64,000 bases of DNA from Oscillospiraceae bacterium (GTDB lineage Bacteria > Bacillota > Clostridia > Oscillospirales > Oscillospiraceae), in assembly GCA_017445385.1 (NCBI GenBank), contig JAFSUG010000029.1:1-64000 (forward strand). Reading direction: 5' to 3'. Below are positions 35,012 through 44,988 of this stretch, in pieces (the stretch's first letter is position 1; each line of letters opens with the position of its first letter). The notes beneath the pieces were generated by a model, which did no database searches, was not told where the DNA came from, and saw only the letters and a program-made list of their open reading frames with translations. Position numbers and translations under genes: made by a program.

Positions 35012-35040
35012 TTGCAACAAAAAAAGAAGTGCGGTACAAT
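35012..35040 (+). promoter_or_regulatory. Promoter of BMP transporter operon
   Basis: TTGCAA, 17 bases, TACAAT. The remaining about 75-base leader ends in an AGGAGG site. Confidence 0.65.
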
Positions 35041-35118
35041 ATGTTGCATAAGGTGGTAGGATTTTTTCGTTTTACCACAAAATAACGCGCTGAAGCGCAA
35101 CGTTTTAGGAGGAAAACC

Positions 35119-36339
35119 ATGAAAAAAGTTCTTGCTCTGTTGCTCGCACTCGTACTGGTGATCGGCCTTGTTGCTTGCGGCGAAACCGCAACGACCGAAA
35201 CCACCGAAACCACGGAAACTACCGAGACCGCTAACAACGTAAAGGTTGGCTTCATCTATCTCCATGATGAGCAGTCCACCTACGACCTCAACTTCATGAA
35301 CGCTGCAAAGGAAGCTTGCGAAAAGCTCGGCGTTGAATACGTTCAGAAGGTTGGCATCCCCGAAGGTCAGGAATGCTATGAAGCCGCTATGGAGCTCGTT
35401 GACGAAGGCTGCAACATCGTGTTTGCCGACTCCTTCGGTCATGAAGACTACATGATTCAGGCTGCAAAGGAGTGCCCGGACGTTCAGTTCTGCCACGCAA
35501 CCGGCACCAAAGCACACACCGAAGAACTTTCCAACTATCACAATGCGTTTGCTTCTATCTATGAAGGCCGCTATCTTGCCGGTATCGCCGCAGGCATGAA
35601 GGTTGCCGAAATGATCGACAATGGCGAGATCACCGCCGAGCAGGCGAAGATCGGCTACGTCGGCGCTTACACCTATGCCGAAGTTATCTCCGGCTACACC
35701 TCCTTCTTCCTGGGCCTGCGCTCCGTCGTTCCGGAAGCCACCATGGAAGTTACCTTCACCGGTTCCTGGTACGACATGGCGCTTGAGACCGAAGGCGCTC
35801 AGAAGCTGATCGACGACGGCTGCGTCCTCATCAGCCAGCACGCCGACTCCCTCGGCGCTCCCTCCACCTGCGAGGCTGCAGGCGTTCCCAACGTCTCCTA
35901 CAACGGCAGCACCATTGCCGCCGGCCCGAACACCTTCATTGTTTCCTCCCGTATCAACTGGGCTCCGTACTTTGAGTACATCATCGGCTGCGTTGCAAAC
36001 GGCGAAGCCATCGATACCGACTGGACCGGTACGCTTGCAACCGGCTCTGTTGAGCTCTCCGAGATCAACGAGGCCGTTGCCGCGGAAGGCACTGCGGAAG
36101 CCATCGAGGCTGCAAAGGCTGCGCTTGAAGCCGGCACGCTGCACGTTTTCGATACCGCAACGTTCACCGTTGGCGGCGAGACGCTGGAAAGCTACACGGC
36201 TGACGTTGACACCGATGAAGCCTACACCGGCGACACCGAGGTCATCGCAGACGGCTACTTCCACGAGTCCGAGTTCCGCTCCGCTCCGTATTTCGATCTG
36301 CAGATCGACGGCATCACCCTGCTTGATACCAAGTTCTAA
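35119..36339 (+). CDS. BMP-family substrate-binding lipoprotein
   Basis: A 406-residue exported lipoprotein: signal peptide, lipobox ending at Cys20 (GLVAC), then a Thr/Glu linker (TTETTETTETTET, encoded at about 35190-35231). The BMP/PnrA-type periplasmic-binding fold follows: VKVGFIYLHDEQ, DSFGHEDYMIQAAKE, ASIYEGRYLAGIAAG and IGYVGAYTYAEVISGY. The family binds purine nucleosides or related solutes, and the following genes are the matching BmpA-NupOPQ-type permease. AGGAGG lies before the ATG. Ligand identity is inferred only. Confidence 0.9.
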   Translation: MKKVLALLLALVLVIGLVACGETATTETTETTETTETANNVKVGFIYLHDEQSTYDLNFMNAAKEACEKLGVEYVQKVGIPEGQECYEAAMELVDEGCNIVFADSFGHEDYMIQAAKECPDVQFCHATGTKAHTEELSNYHNAFASIYEGRYLAGIAAGMKVAEMIDNGEITAEQAKIGYVGAYTYAEVISGYTSFFLGLRSVVPEATMEVTFTGSWYDMALETEGAQKLIDDGCVLISQHADSLGAPSTCEAAGVPNVSYNGSTIAAGPNTFIVSSRINWAPYFEYIIGCVANGEAIDTDWTGTLATGSVELSEINEAVAAEGTAEAIEAAKAALEAGTLHVFDTATFTVGGETLESYTADVDTDEAYTGDTEVIADGYFHESEFRSAPYFDLQIDGITLLDTKF

Positions 36340-36347
36340 TTTATATA

Positions 36348-36376
36348 TTGGGCAGCCCCTCCGGGGGCTGCCCAAT
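36348..36376 (+). other. Strong hairpin between lipoprotein and ATPase genes
   Basis: TTGGGCAGCCCC and GGGGCTGCCCAA pair perfectly around a very small loop, with no T run. It probably protects the lipoprotein mRNA or dampens read-through, so the binding protein is made in excess. Confidence 0.7.
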
Positions 36377-36485
36377 CCGCTTGAACCGCTGCAAAGGGCA
36401 GCGCAGTGACATATTTGCCGCCGCGTTGCCCTTTGCATATCCCCGATGCGGTTGCTTCGAATCGGTTTATTAGGAGTGTTGTGAT

Positions 36486-38018
36486 ATGGAGAACAAAACC
36501 CCCGCCGTTAAAATGCGAAACATCACAAAGGTTTTCGCAGGAAAGGTGGTTGCAAACGACAAGGTCTGGTTGGACATCTATCGCGGCGAGATTTTGGCGC
36601 TGCTCGGCGAAAACGGCAGCGGCAAAACCACGCTGATGAATATGCTGTCCGGTATTTATTTTCCGGACGAGGGCACGATCACGATTGACGGCAAGGACGT
36701 TGTGATCCGCTCGCCGAAGGACGCCTTCGCGCTCGGCATCGGCATGATCCATCAGCATTTTAAGCTGGTTGACGTTCTGACCGCCGCGGAAAACATTGTG
36801 CTTGGCTTAGAGGGCAAGCTCGACCTGAAGACCGCCGAGCGCGAGATCCGCGAGATTTGCGACAAGTACGGCTTCGAGGTTGACCCCAATCAAAAGATTT
36901 ACGATATGTCCGTTTCGCAGAAGCAGACGGTTGAGATCGTAAAGGTTCTCTATCGCGGCGCGGATATTCTGATTTTAGACGAGCCGACCGCGGTTCTGAC
37001 GCCGCAGGAAACGGACAAGCTCTTTGCCGTTCTGCGCAATATGCGCGAAAGCGGCAAGGCGATCGTAATTATCACGCACAAGATGCACGAGGTGGAAGCG
37101 CTTTCCGACCGCGTTGCGATTTTGCGCCACGGCCAGTTCGTTGGCGATATGCTGACGAAGAACACGAACGCGCAGGAGATGACCAACATGATGGTTGGTC
37201 ATGCCGTGACGCTGAACATCGACCGTCCCGAGCCAGTTGATCCGAAGCCGCGCATCATTGTGGAAGGGCTGACCGTTCGCAGCGAGGACGGCATTGTGAA
37301 GCTGGACGACGTTTCCTTTACCGCAAACGCCGGTGAGATCCTCGGCATTGCCGGCATCTCCGGCTGCGGACAGAAGGAGCTGCTGGAAGCGATTGCAGGC
37401 TTGCAGCCCGTTGAGCACGGCAGCATCCGCTACATTGAAGATAACGGCGAGGAAGAAGAGCTGCTCGGAAAGGATCCGCTTGCGATCTCCAATATGGGCG
37501 TTTCCCTCTCGTTCGTTCCCGAAGACCGGCTGGGCATGGGGCTTGTCGGCAACATGGACCTTGCGGACAACATGATGCTCCGCTCGTTCCGCCGCGGTCA
37601 TTCGCTCTTTGCCGACCGCCGCTTCCCGCGCGACCTTGCGCAGACGGTTGTTGAGGAGCTGGACGTGAGCACGCCGGGCATCTCCACGCCGGTTCGCCGT
37701 CTTTCCGGCGGCAACGTGCAAAAGGTTCTCGTCGGGCGCGAGATTGCGTCCGCGCCGACTGTTCTTCTCACGGCTTACGCCGTGCGCGGACTGGATATCA
37801 ACTCCTCTTACACGATTTATGATCTGATCAACCGGCAGAAGCAAGCCGGTGTTGCCGTGATCTACGTCGGCGAAGATCTGGACGTTCTGCTGGAGCTTGC
37901 CGACCGCATTCTCGTTCTCTGCGGCGGAAAGGTCAGCGGAATCGTACCCGGCCGCGGCGCAAGCAAGCGTGACGTCGGCATGATGATGACTCGGTTGGGA
38001 GGGAACGGCAATGCATGA
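36486..38018 (+). CDS. ABC transporter ATPase, two NBDs (nucleoside/BMP type)
   Basis: A 510-residue fused ATPase. NBD1 has GENGSGKTT (Walker A) and ILILDEPTAVLT (Walker B). Its signature reads MSVSQKQ where relatives have LSVGxQQ. NBD2 has the degenerate Walker A GISGCGQKE normal for this sugar/nucleoside class and the signature LSGGNVQKV. Relatives (YufO/NupO, RbsA-like) energise two different permease subunits, both present downstream. AGGAG lies ten bases before the ATG. The stop overlaps the next gene by eight bases. Confidence 0.92.
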   Translation: MENKTPAVKMRNITKVFAGKVVANDKVWLDIYRGEILALLGENGSGKTTLMNMLSGIYFPDEGTITIDGKDVVIRSPKDAFALGIGMIHQHFKLVDVLTAAENIVLGLEGKLDLKTAEREIREICDKYGFEVDPNQKIYDMSVSQKQTVEIVKVLYRGADILILDEPTAVLTPQETDKLFAVLRNMRESGKAIVIITHKMHEVEALSDRVAILRHGQFVGDMLTKNTNAQEMTNMMVGHAVTLNIDRPEPVDPKPRIIVEGLTVRSEDGIVKLDDVSFTANAGEILGIAGISGCGQKELLEAIAGLQPVEHGSIRYIEDNGEEEELLGKDPLAISNMGVSLSFVPEDRLGMGLVGNMDLADNMMLRSFRRGHSLFADRRFPRDLAQTVVEELDVSTPGISTPVRRLSGGNVQKVLVGREIASAPTVLLTAYAVRGLDINSSYTIYDLINRQKQAGVAVIYVGEDLDVLLELADRILVLCGGKVSGIVPGRGASKRDVGMMMTRLGGNGNA

Positions 38019-39111
38019 GAAAACGCATAATCCGCTGATCCATATTTCAAAGCGCAGCGCGATGCCATGGTATACGGCGTGGGCGATTCGCGGTATCGCG
38101 CTCGTTGCGGCGCTTGTTGTTTGCGCGATCGTAAGCGTGATCGTTACGGGCGAAGACCCGTTTCAGATCTACGCAACCATTTTTGAAGGCTCGTTCGGCA
38201 GCAGCCGAAAAGTTTGGATGCTGCTGCAGAACATTGCGATTTTGCTCTGCGTGGCGCTGGCGCTGACGCCGGCGTTCAAGATGCGGTTTTGGAACCTCGG
38301 CGGCGAAGGGCAGATGCTGGTTGGCGGTCTTGCAACTGCCGCTTGCATGATCCTGCTGGCAGGCAAGATTCCGAACTGGCTGCTGATTGTTCTGATGGTT
38401 GCGGCGAGCATTCTCGCCGGCGCGATTTGGGGCATGATTCCGGCGATCTTCAAGGCGAAATGGAACACGAATGAAACGCTCTTTACGCTGATGATGAACT
38501 ACGTTGCAACGCAGCTTGTTGCCTATTTCATCATTCTTTGGGAAGTGCCGAAGGGCGCCGGACAGATCGGCATTATCAACCAAAAGACCGAGGCCGGCTG
38601 GCTGCCGATGCTCTTCGGGCAGAAATATATGCTGAACGTTTTGATCGTTGCGCTGATCTGCGTTGCGATGTACGTTTACCTCAAATACTCCAAGCACGGC
38701 TATGAAATCAGCGTTGTCGGCGAAAGCGAACGCACCGCCCGATACGTTGGCATCAAAGTCGGCAAGGTTATCATCCGCACGATGCTCCTTTCCGGCGCGC
38801 TCTGCGGCTTTGCCGGCATGCTGCTCGTTGGCGGCACGGAGCATACGCTGACCACGACGATCACCGCAGGCCGCGGCTTTACCGCCGTTATGGTTTCCTG
38901 GCTTGCAAAGTTCAATCCGATTTGGATGGTTCTGACGAGCTTCTTGATCGTGTTCCTGAGCCGCGGCGCAGGACAGATCGCTACAAACTTCGGGCTGAGC
39001 CCGTCGTTCGCTGATATTCTGACGGGCGTGATCCTGTTTTTCATCATCGGCAGCGAATTCTTCATCAACTACAAGCTCAATTTCCGCAAGCACGAGGCAA
39101 AGGAGGGTTAA
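38011..39111 (+). CDS. ABC transporter permease (NupP type)
   Basis: A 366-residue inner-membrane permease with about ten hydrophobic segments, of the BPD_transp_2 family. FKMRFWNLGGEGQMLVGG and RGFTAVMVSWLAKFNP are family landmarks. It begins inside the end of the ATPase gene with GGGAGG as ribosome site, and ends four bases before the second permease. It forms a heterodimer with that protein. Confidence 0.92.
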   Translation: MHEKTHNPLIHISKRSAMPWYTAWAIRGIALVAALVVCAIVSVIVTGEDPFQIYATIFEGSFGSSRKVWMLLQNIAILLCVALALTPAFKMRFWNLGGEGQMLVGGLATAACMILLAGKIPNWLLIVLMVAASILAGAIWGMIPAIFKAKWNTNETLFTLMMNYVATQLVAYFIILWEVPKGAGQIGIINQKTEAGWLPMLFGQKYMLNVLIVALICVAMYVYLKYSKHGYEISVVGESERTARYVGIKVGKVIIRTMLLSGALCGFAGMLLVGGTEHTLTTTITAGRGFTAVMVSWLAKFNPIWMVLTSFLIVFLSRGAGQIATNFGLSPSFADILTGVILFFIIGSEFFINYKLNFRKHEAKEG

Positions 39112-39114
39112 GCA

Positions 39115-40098
39115 ATGTTTGATTTTATCGGCTTTATCCCCCGCGCCGTTATGCAGGGTACGCCGCTGCTGTTCGGCAGCACCGGCGAAACGCTGACGGA
39201 AAAATCCGGCAATCTGAACCTCGGTATCCCCGGCACGATGTACGTTGGCGCGATTTGCGGCGTAATCGGCTCGTTCTTCTATGAGCAGGCTGCAGGCGCG
39301 AACATGAACCCCGTTTTGGGCGTTGCGATTCCCCTGCTCTGCTCGCTGCTCGGCTCGCTGCTGATGGGGCTGCTGTACTGCTTCCTTACAGTTACGCTGC
39401 GCGCAAATCAGAACGTGACCGGCCTTGCAATGACAACCTTCGGCGTTGGCATCGGCAACTTCTTCGGCGGAAGTCTGATTAAGCTTTCCGGCAGTGAAGT
39501 TCCGGCAATCGTGCTTTCAAACACAAGCGCACTTTTCAGCCGTCCGCTCATCGGCGGAAACAGCTGGTTTGCGAAGCTCTTCCTCTCCTACGGCTTCCTC
39601 GCCTACGCTGCAATCATCATTGCGCTGATCGCGGCATACGTGCTCAAGCGCACGCGAAAGGGTCTGCATCTGCGCGCGGTCGGCGAGGACCCCAAAACGG
39701 CTGACGCCGCAGGCGTGAACGTTGCGCGCTACAAGTATATCGCAACCTGCCTCGGCAGCATGATTGCAGGGCTTGGCGGTCTTTACTACATCATGGACTA
39801 CACGAGCGGCATCTGGTCGAGCGACGCCTTCGGCGATCGCGGCTGGCTTGCCATCGCGCTCGTGATCTTCACGATCTGGCGTCCGAACGTCGGCGTTTTG
39901 GCTTCGTTCCTGTTTGGCGGTCTTTACATTCTGCATATGTACATCCCCTCCGGCATGAACCTTGCCGTTAAGGAGCTTTACAAGATGATCCCCTACGTTG
40001 TTACGATCATCGTGCTCGTAATCTCCAGCATGCGCAACAAGCGCGAAAATCAGCCGCCCGCAAGTCTGGGCATCCCCTATTTCCGCGAAGAACGATAA
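39115..40098 (+). CDS. ABC transporter permease (NupQ type)
   Basis: A 327-residue second permease of the same family: TEKSGNLNLGIPGTMYVGA, LRANQNVTGLAMT and RGWLAIALVIFTIWRPN are conserved positions. About eight to ten membrane segments. The last gene of the importer operon, followed by a terminator. Confidence 0.92.
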   Translation: MFDFIGFIPRAVMQGTPLLFGSTGETLTEKSGNLNLGIPGTMYVGAICGVIGSFFYEQAAGANMNPVLGVAIPLLCSLLGSLLMGLLYCFLTVTLRANQNVTGLAMTTFGVGIGNFFGGSLIKLSGSEVPAIVLSNTSALFSRPLIGGNSWFAKLFLSYGFLAYAAIIIALIAAYVLKRTRKGLHLRAVGEDPKTADAAGVNVARYKYIATCLGSMIAGLGGLYYIMDYTSGIWSSDAFGDRGWLAIALVIFTIWRPNVGVLASFLFGGLYILHMYIPSGMNLAVKELYKMIPYVVTIIVLVISSMRNKRENQPPASLGIPYFREER

Positions 40099-40101
40099 GC
40101 A

Positions 40102-40134
40102 TAAAACACGGTCTCCTTTGGGAGACCGTGTTTC
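40102..40134 (+). terminator. Terminator of BMP transporter operon
   Basis: AAACACGGTCTCC and GGAGACCGTGTTT form a 13-base stem around a short loop; the T run is only three bases. Confidence 0.8.
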
Positions 40135-40177
40135 TCACGAATTTTGGGGGTTCCATTTTACTGTCAGTTAAGAATCT

Positions 40178-40233
40178 GCCCCTCATCAGTCGGCTTCGCT
40201 GACAGCTTCTCCCCACAGGGGGCGATATTTCGC
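40178..40233. repeat. CAGCTTCGCTGACAGC repeat, copy 3
   Basis: CCCCTCATCAGTCGGCTTCG continues with CTGACAGCTTCTCCCC and AGGGGGCGATATTTCG. It matches the two copies at 26.0 and 26.3 kb. Confidence 0.65.
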
Positions 40234-40267
40234 GGCTGAACAAAAAGTATTTCGTTTTGGAGGCGCT

Positions 40268-40912
40268 ATGCAAATTCTTTATGAGGACAAGCAGCTCGTG
40301 ATTGCCGTGAAGCCGGCAGGCGTACTTTCCGAGCCGGCGGACGGGAAGGGCTTTCCCGATCTGCTTTCGGCGCATTATCGGGAAAACGGTCAGCCGGACA
40401 CGATTCTGACTGTGCATCGGCTGGACAAGATCGTAGGCGGCGTGATGGTTTTCGCGCGGACGAAGGACGCCGCCTCCAAGCTGACGCGGATGGTTGCCGA
40501 GCGGACGGTTGAAAAAGAATATCTTGCCGTGTTGCGCGGCAAACCCGAACAGCCGGAAGATACGCTGACCGATCTTTTATTCCGCGACGCGGCGAAGAAC
40601 AAGACTTACGTTGTGAACCGGATGCGCAAAGGTGTGCGCGAAGCATCGCTTTCCTACAAAACCGTTGCGGAAAAGGACGGGCTGACGCTTGTGCGCGTGC
40701 GCCTGCACACCGGCAGAACGCACCAGATCCGCGTGCAGTTCGCATCGCGGCAGCTTCCGCTGCTCGGCGATATTCGCTACGGCAGCAAGGACGCGCGGTG
40801 CGACGCCGCGCTCTGGTCGCACCGGCTGTCGTTCGCGCATCCGGCGACCGGAAAGGCTGTAGACGTTTCCTGTCCGCCGCCAAGCGCGTATCCGTGGGAT
40901 CTATTTGAATGA
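40268..40912 (+). CDS. RluA-family pseudouridine synthase
   Basis: A 214-residue short member of the RluA family, lacking an S4 domain. VHRLDKIVGGVMVFA holds the catalytic aspartate (HRLDK), and HTGRTHQIRVQFA and SLSYK-type segments are typical. It isomerises uridine in rRNA or tRNA; the site cannot be assigned. Single gene. Ribosome site GGAGG directly before the ATG region. Confidence 0.9.
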   Translation: MQILYEDKQLVIAVKPAGVLSEPADGKGFPDLLSAHYRENGQPDTILTVHRLDKIVGGVMVFARTKDAASKLTRMVAERTVEKEYLAVLRGKPEQPEDTLTDLLFRDAAKNKTYVVNRMRKGVREASLSYKTVAEKDGLTLVRVRLHTGRTHQIRVQFASRQLPLLGDIRYGSKDARCDAALWSHRLSFAHPATGKAVDVSCPPPSAYPWDLFE

Positions 40913-40920
40913 GCATTTGC

Positions 40921-40944
40921 TGCCTTTCCCACAAGGGAAAGGCA
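40921..40944. other. Perfect hairpin after the pseudouridine synthase gene
   Basis: TGCCTTTCCC and GGGAAAGGCA are perfectly complementary around ACAA. It has no T run, so it is not the terminator; that follows at 40962. Confidence 0.6.
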
Positions 40945-40961
40945 GTGGTACGGCGCAGAAT

Positions 40962-40991
40962 AAAATGCGGGCTGCAAGCCCGCCTTTTATT
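40962..40991. terminator. Terminator shared with SHOCT gene
   Basis: GCGGGCT and AGCCCGC around GCA, then CTTTTATT on the plus strand and an A/T-rich flank on the other. Confidence 0.78.
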
Positions 40992-40992
40992 C

Positions 40993-41208
40993 TTATTTGC
41001 TCAGAAGCGCATGTTTCTTTTCTTCAAACTCTTCACGCGTTATAATGCCTCTTTCCATGAGGTTTTGCAACTTCTCGATGTCTTCGAGTTTTGAGAGCTT
41101 TTGATCCAGTGTGTTACACTGCGGTTTCGATGCATTGCTCTGCGGAACGGCTTCCCGTACACGCTTCTGGAAAGTGTCAGAATGATTACAAAATTGTGAG
41201 TATATCAT
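40993..41208 (-). CDS. Small SHOCT-domain protein (possibly a fragment)
   Basis: At most 71 codons. The last about 35 residues (IEKLQNLMERGIITREEFEE and following) are a clear SHOCT motif, a short C-terminal oligomerisation/binding motif. The N-terminal part is not recognisable. A promoter-like pair (TTGACT, 18 bases, TATACT) overlaps the proposed ATG at 41208, which would leave no start codon on the transcript. Either the promoter call is wrong or this is a truncated gene. A longer start at 41238 is possible. Confidence 0.5.
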   Translation of the reverse strand: MIYSQFCNHSDTFQKRVREAVPQSNASKPQCNTLDQKLSKLEDIEKLQNLMERGIITREEFEEKKHALLSK

Positions 41209-41316
41209 TTCAAACACAGGAAAGTCAATTCTTGGCAAATATCCTGCCGCAAATCTGCGACAGTTGCATCATTTTCCGCTTGTTTGCCCAATTTTCCCTC
41301 ATTTGTTTTTGGTTGC

Positions 41317-41357
41317 AAAAAGCGGCGCCCAATCGTTGGATTGGGCGCCGCTTTTAT
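41317..41357. terminator. Terminator after DUF4349 gene
   Basis: AGCGGCGCCCAATC and GATTGGGCGCCGCT form a long GC-rich stem with T runs on both strands, immediately after the DUF4349 stop. It probably ends the ATP synthase transcript. Confidence 0.88.
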
Positions 41358-42266
41358 TTACGGTTTGGTTTGCGTATTTGCTTTTTTCTTTTTTCTGCGT
41401 TTCGACGCCTTTACGATCCAGACGATGACCGCGGCGAGAACGCCCAGCGGGACGATCGCGCCGGCAACGCCAACGACAATATTGCCGAAGAATTCCAGAA
41501 CGTCCTTTAGTCCGCCGACAAACGCATCGCCGAGACGCTCAAAGAACGACCGGTTCGCCGCCACAGGCGCGCGGTAACCGCTGACCTCGCGGATATCGAT
41601 ATCCACCGTGGAATAGGCGATCTGCTGATCATAATCGCGCAGTGTGCCCTGAATGGACTCGATCTCATAGCGCACGTCTGACAGCTTATCCTCCAGCACG
41701 ATCAGGTCTTCGATCTTATCCGCCTGGGCGATCAGCTCCAGCAGTCTGCCCTCTTCGGTCTCCAGCGATGCTTGCCGCCGCTCATTATCGGCGTAGATCG
41801 CCGTGACGTTCGTTGCGCTCTTATTGCTGTAAGTCACGTTGCCGAGGGTGCCGGTCTGCTTCAAAAACGCATCCAGCTTATTTGACGGAATGCGCACGGT
41901 ATAGTACGCAGAACGATTGATGATCGTTACAGAGCCGTCCACACCATAGGACGTATCGCCGCTGACGTTGGAATTCTGCGTGAAGCCGCCAAGATCCGAG
42001 ACCGTGTGCTCCAGCGCGGTAATCGTTTCATCAAACGACGTCGTTTCCATTGTCAGTTCGGCGGTGTAGATGATTTTATCGGCGCTTTCCGCCGCCTGTA
42101 CGCCTTCCGCAGGCATTTCCGCCGCTTCGGACGTTACCGTGGAAAACTCCGCGTCCTCATAAGCACCGGTATCATAGCCGTTTTGCACGAAATCGGTTTC
42201 GCCGCATCCTGCCAAAAGCAGAAGCGCAAGGGCGATCGCAAGGATAGAGACAATGCGCTTGTTCAT
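41358..42266 (-). CDS. DUF4349 lipoprotein
   Basis: 302 residues. Signal peptide with lipobox ending at Cys21 (LLLAGC). An acidic linker is followed by the DUF4349 core: IIYTAELTMETTSFDETITAL, VRIPSNKLDAFL and LEDKLSDVRYEIESIQGTL (coiled-coil). One membrane helix sits near 265-288 and the protein ends in a Lys/Arg-rich tail. Function unknown. It begins 12 bases after atpC with AGGAGG and no promoter or terminator between, so it is probably co-transcribed with the ATP synthase. Confidence 0.85.
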   Translation of the reverse strand: MNKRIVSILAIALALLLLAGCGETDFVQNGYDTGAYEDAEFSTVTSEAAEMPAEGVQAAESADKIIYTAELTMETTSFDETITALEHTVSDLGGFTQNSNVSGDTSYGVDGSVTIINRSAYYTVRIPSNKLDAFLKQTGTLGNVTYSNKSATNVTAIYADNERRQASLETEEGRLLELIAQADKIEDLIVLEDKLSDVRYEIESIQGTLRDYDQQIAYSTVDIDIREVSGYRAPVAANRSFFERLGDAFVGGLKDVLEFFGNIVVGVAGAIVPLGVLAAVIVWIVKASKRRKKKKANTQTKP

Positions 42267-42278
42267 AAAAAGCCCTCC

Positions 42279-44077
<1,799 letters not shown>

Positions 44078-44086
44078 CTATCCTCC

Positions 44087-44932
44087 TTACGCTTCCGATC
44101 CGGCAACGATCTCCGTGATCTCCTGCGTAATCGCGCCCTGACGGGCACGGTTGAATTTCAAACTCAAATCATCGATCATTTCATCAGCGTTTTTCGTTGC
44201 CGCGTCCATGGCGGTGCGCCTTGCCGCCTGCTCGGAGGCAATGGACTCGCACAGCGCGCCGTAGATCAGTCCGCCGAGGTATTCCGGCACGATTGCGCGC
44301 AGGACGCTTGCGCTGTCCGGCTCATAGAGCACGGTGTGGCTCGGCTTTTCCGCGGCTTTCTCCGCCTTGAGCGGCAGAAGCTCCAGCACCGCCGGAGACT
44401 GATTGAGCAGCGATACGAAATTGGTATATGCCAGCACGATGCGGTCAAACTCGCCGGCGAGGAACTTCTCGCACAGCAGCCGCGCCATCGAGAAGCAATC
44501 GCCCACCGATATGCCTGCGGCTTCGGAATGCGCCTGCGTGAGCATCGGAACGCCGCGCGCACGGAAGAAATCAACCGCTTTTCTGCCAAGCGGCAGAACG
44601 GTTGCATCCTGCCCTTCCAGCGCGCTGTAAGCCATCTTCAAAACGCCGGAATTGTAGCCGCCGGCAAGTCCGCGGTCGCCCGCGATGACGATGCAGCAGG
44701 TTTTATTGCCCTCCCGCGCAAGCGTGAACGGCGAGGGATCATCCTGCCGCCGCTGCGCAAGATCGCTCATTGTTTCATAGAGCGTTTCAAAATACGGGCG
44801 GCTTTCCAGCGCGCGTTCCTGCGCGCCGCGCAGCTTGGAGGCTGCAACCATCTCCATGGCTTTTGTGATCTGCCGCGTGTTTTCCATGCTGCGGATCCGG
44901 CTTTTCAGTTCTTTTGCAGATACGCCTGCCAT
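44087..44932 (-). CDS. atpG: ATP synthase gamma subunit
   Basis: 281 residues, the rotary shaft. The N-terminal helix KELKSRIRSMENTRQITKAM and the C-terminal helix ending FNRARQGAITQEITEIV are the conserved coiled-coil halves. ITGDRGLAGGYN-type middle motif appears as IAGDRGLAGGYN. 56 bases follow atpA, with AGGAGG in between. Confidence 0.95.
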   Translation of the reverse strand: MAGVSAKELKSRIRSMENTRQITKAMEMVAASKLRGAQERALESRPYFETLYETMSDLAQRRQDDPSPFTLAREGNKTCCIVIAGDRGLAGGYNSGVLKMAYSALEGQDATVLPLGRKAVDFFRARGVPMLTQAHSEAAGISVGDCFSMARLLCEKFLAGEFDRIVLAYTNFVSLLNQSPAVLELLPLKAEKAAEKPSHTVLYEPDSASVLRAIVPEYLGGLIYGALCESIASEQAARRTAMDAATKNADEMIDDLSLKFNRARQGAITQEITEIVAGSEA

Positions 44933-44988
44933 TGGTTACTTCCTCCTTTCAGACGTATTGGATTTCCTTCTCCAGAGGGAGAAGACAT

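Noticed and set aside
36348-36376. Hairpin after the BMP lipoprotein as a full terminator
   Set aside because: There is no T run, and the ATPase and permease genes of the same transporter follow in order, so complete termination is unlikely.
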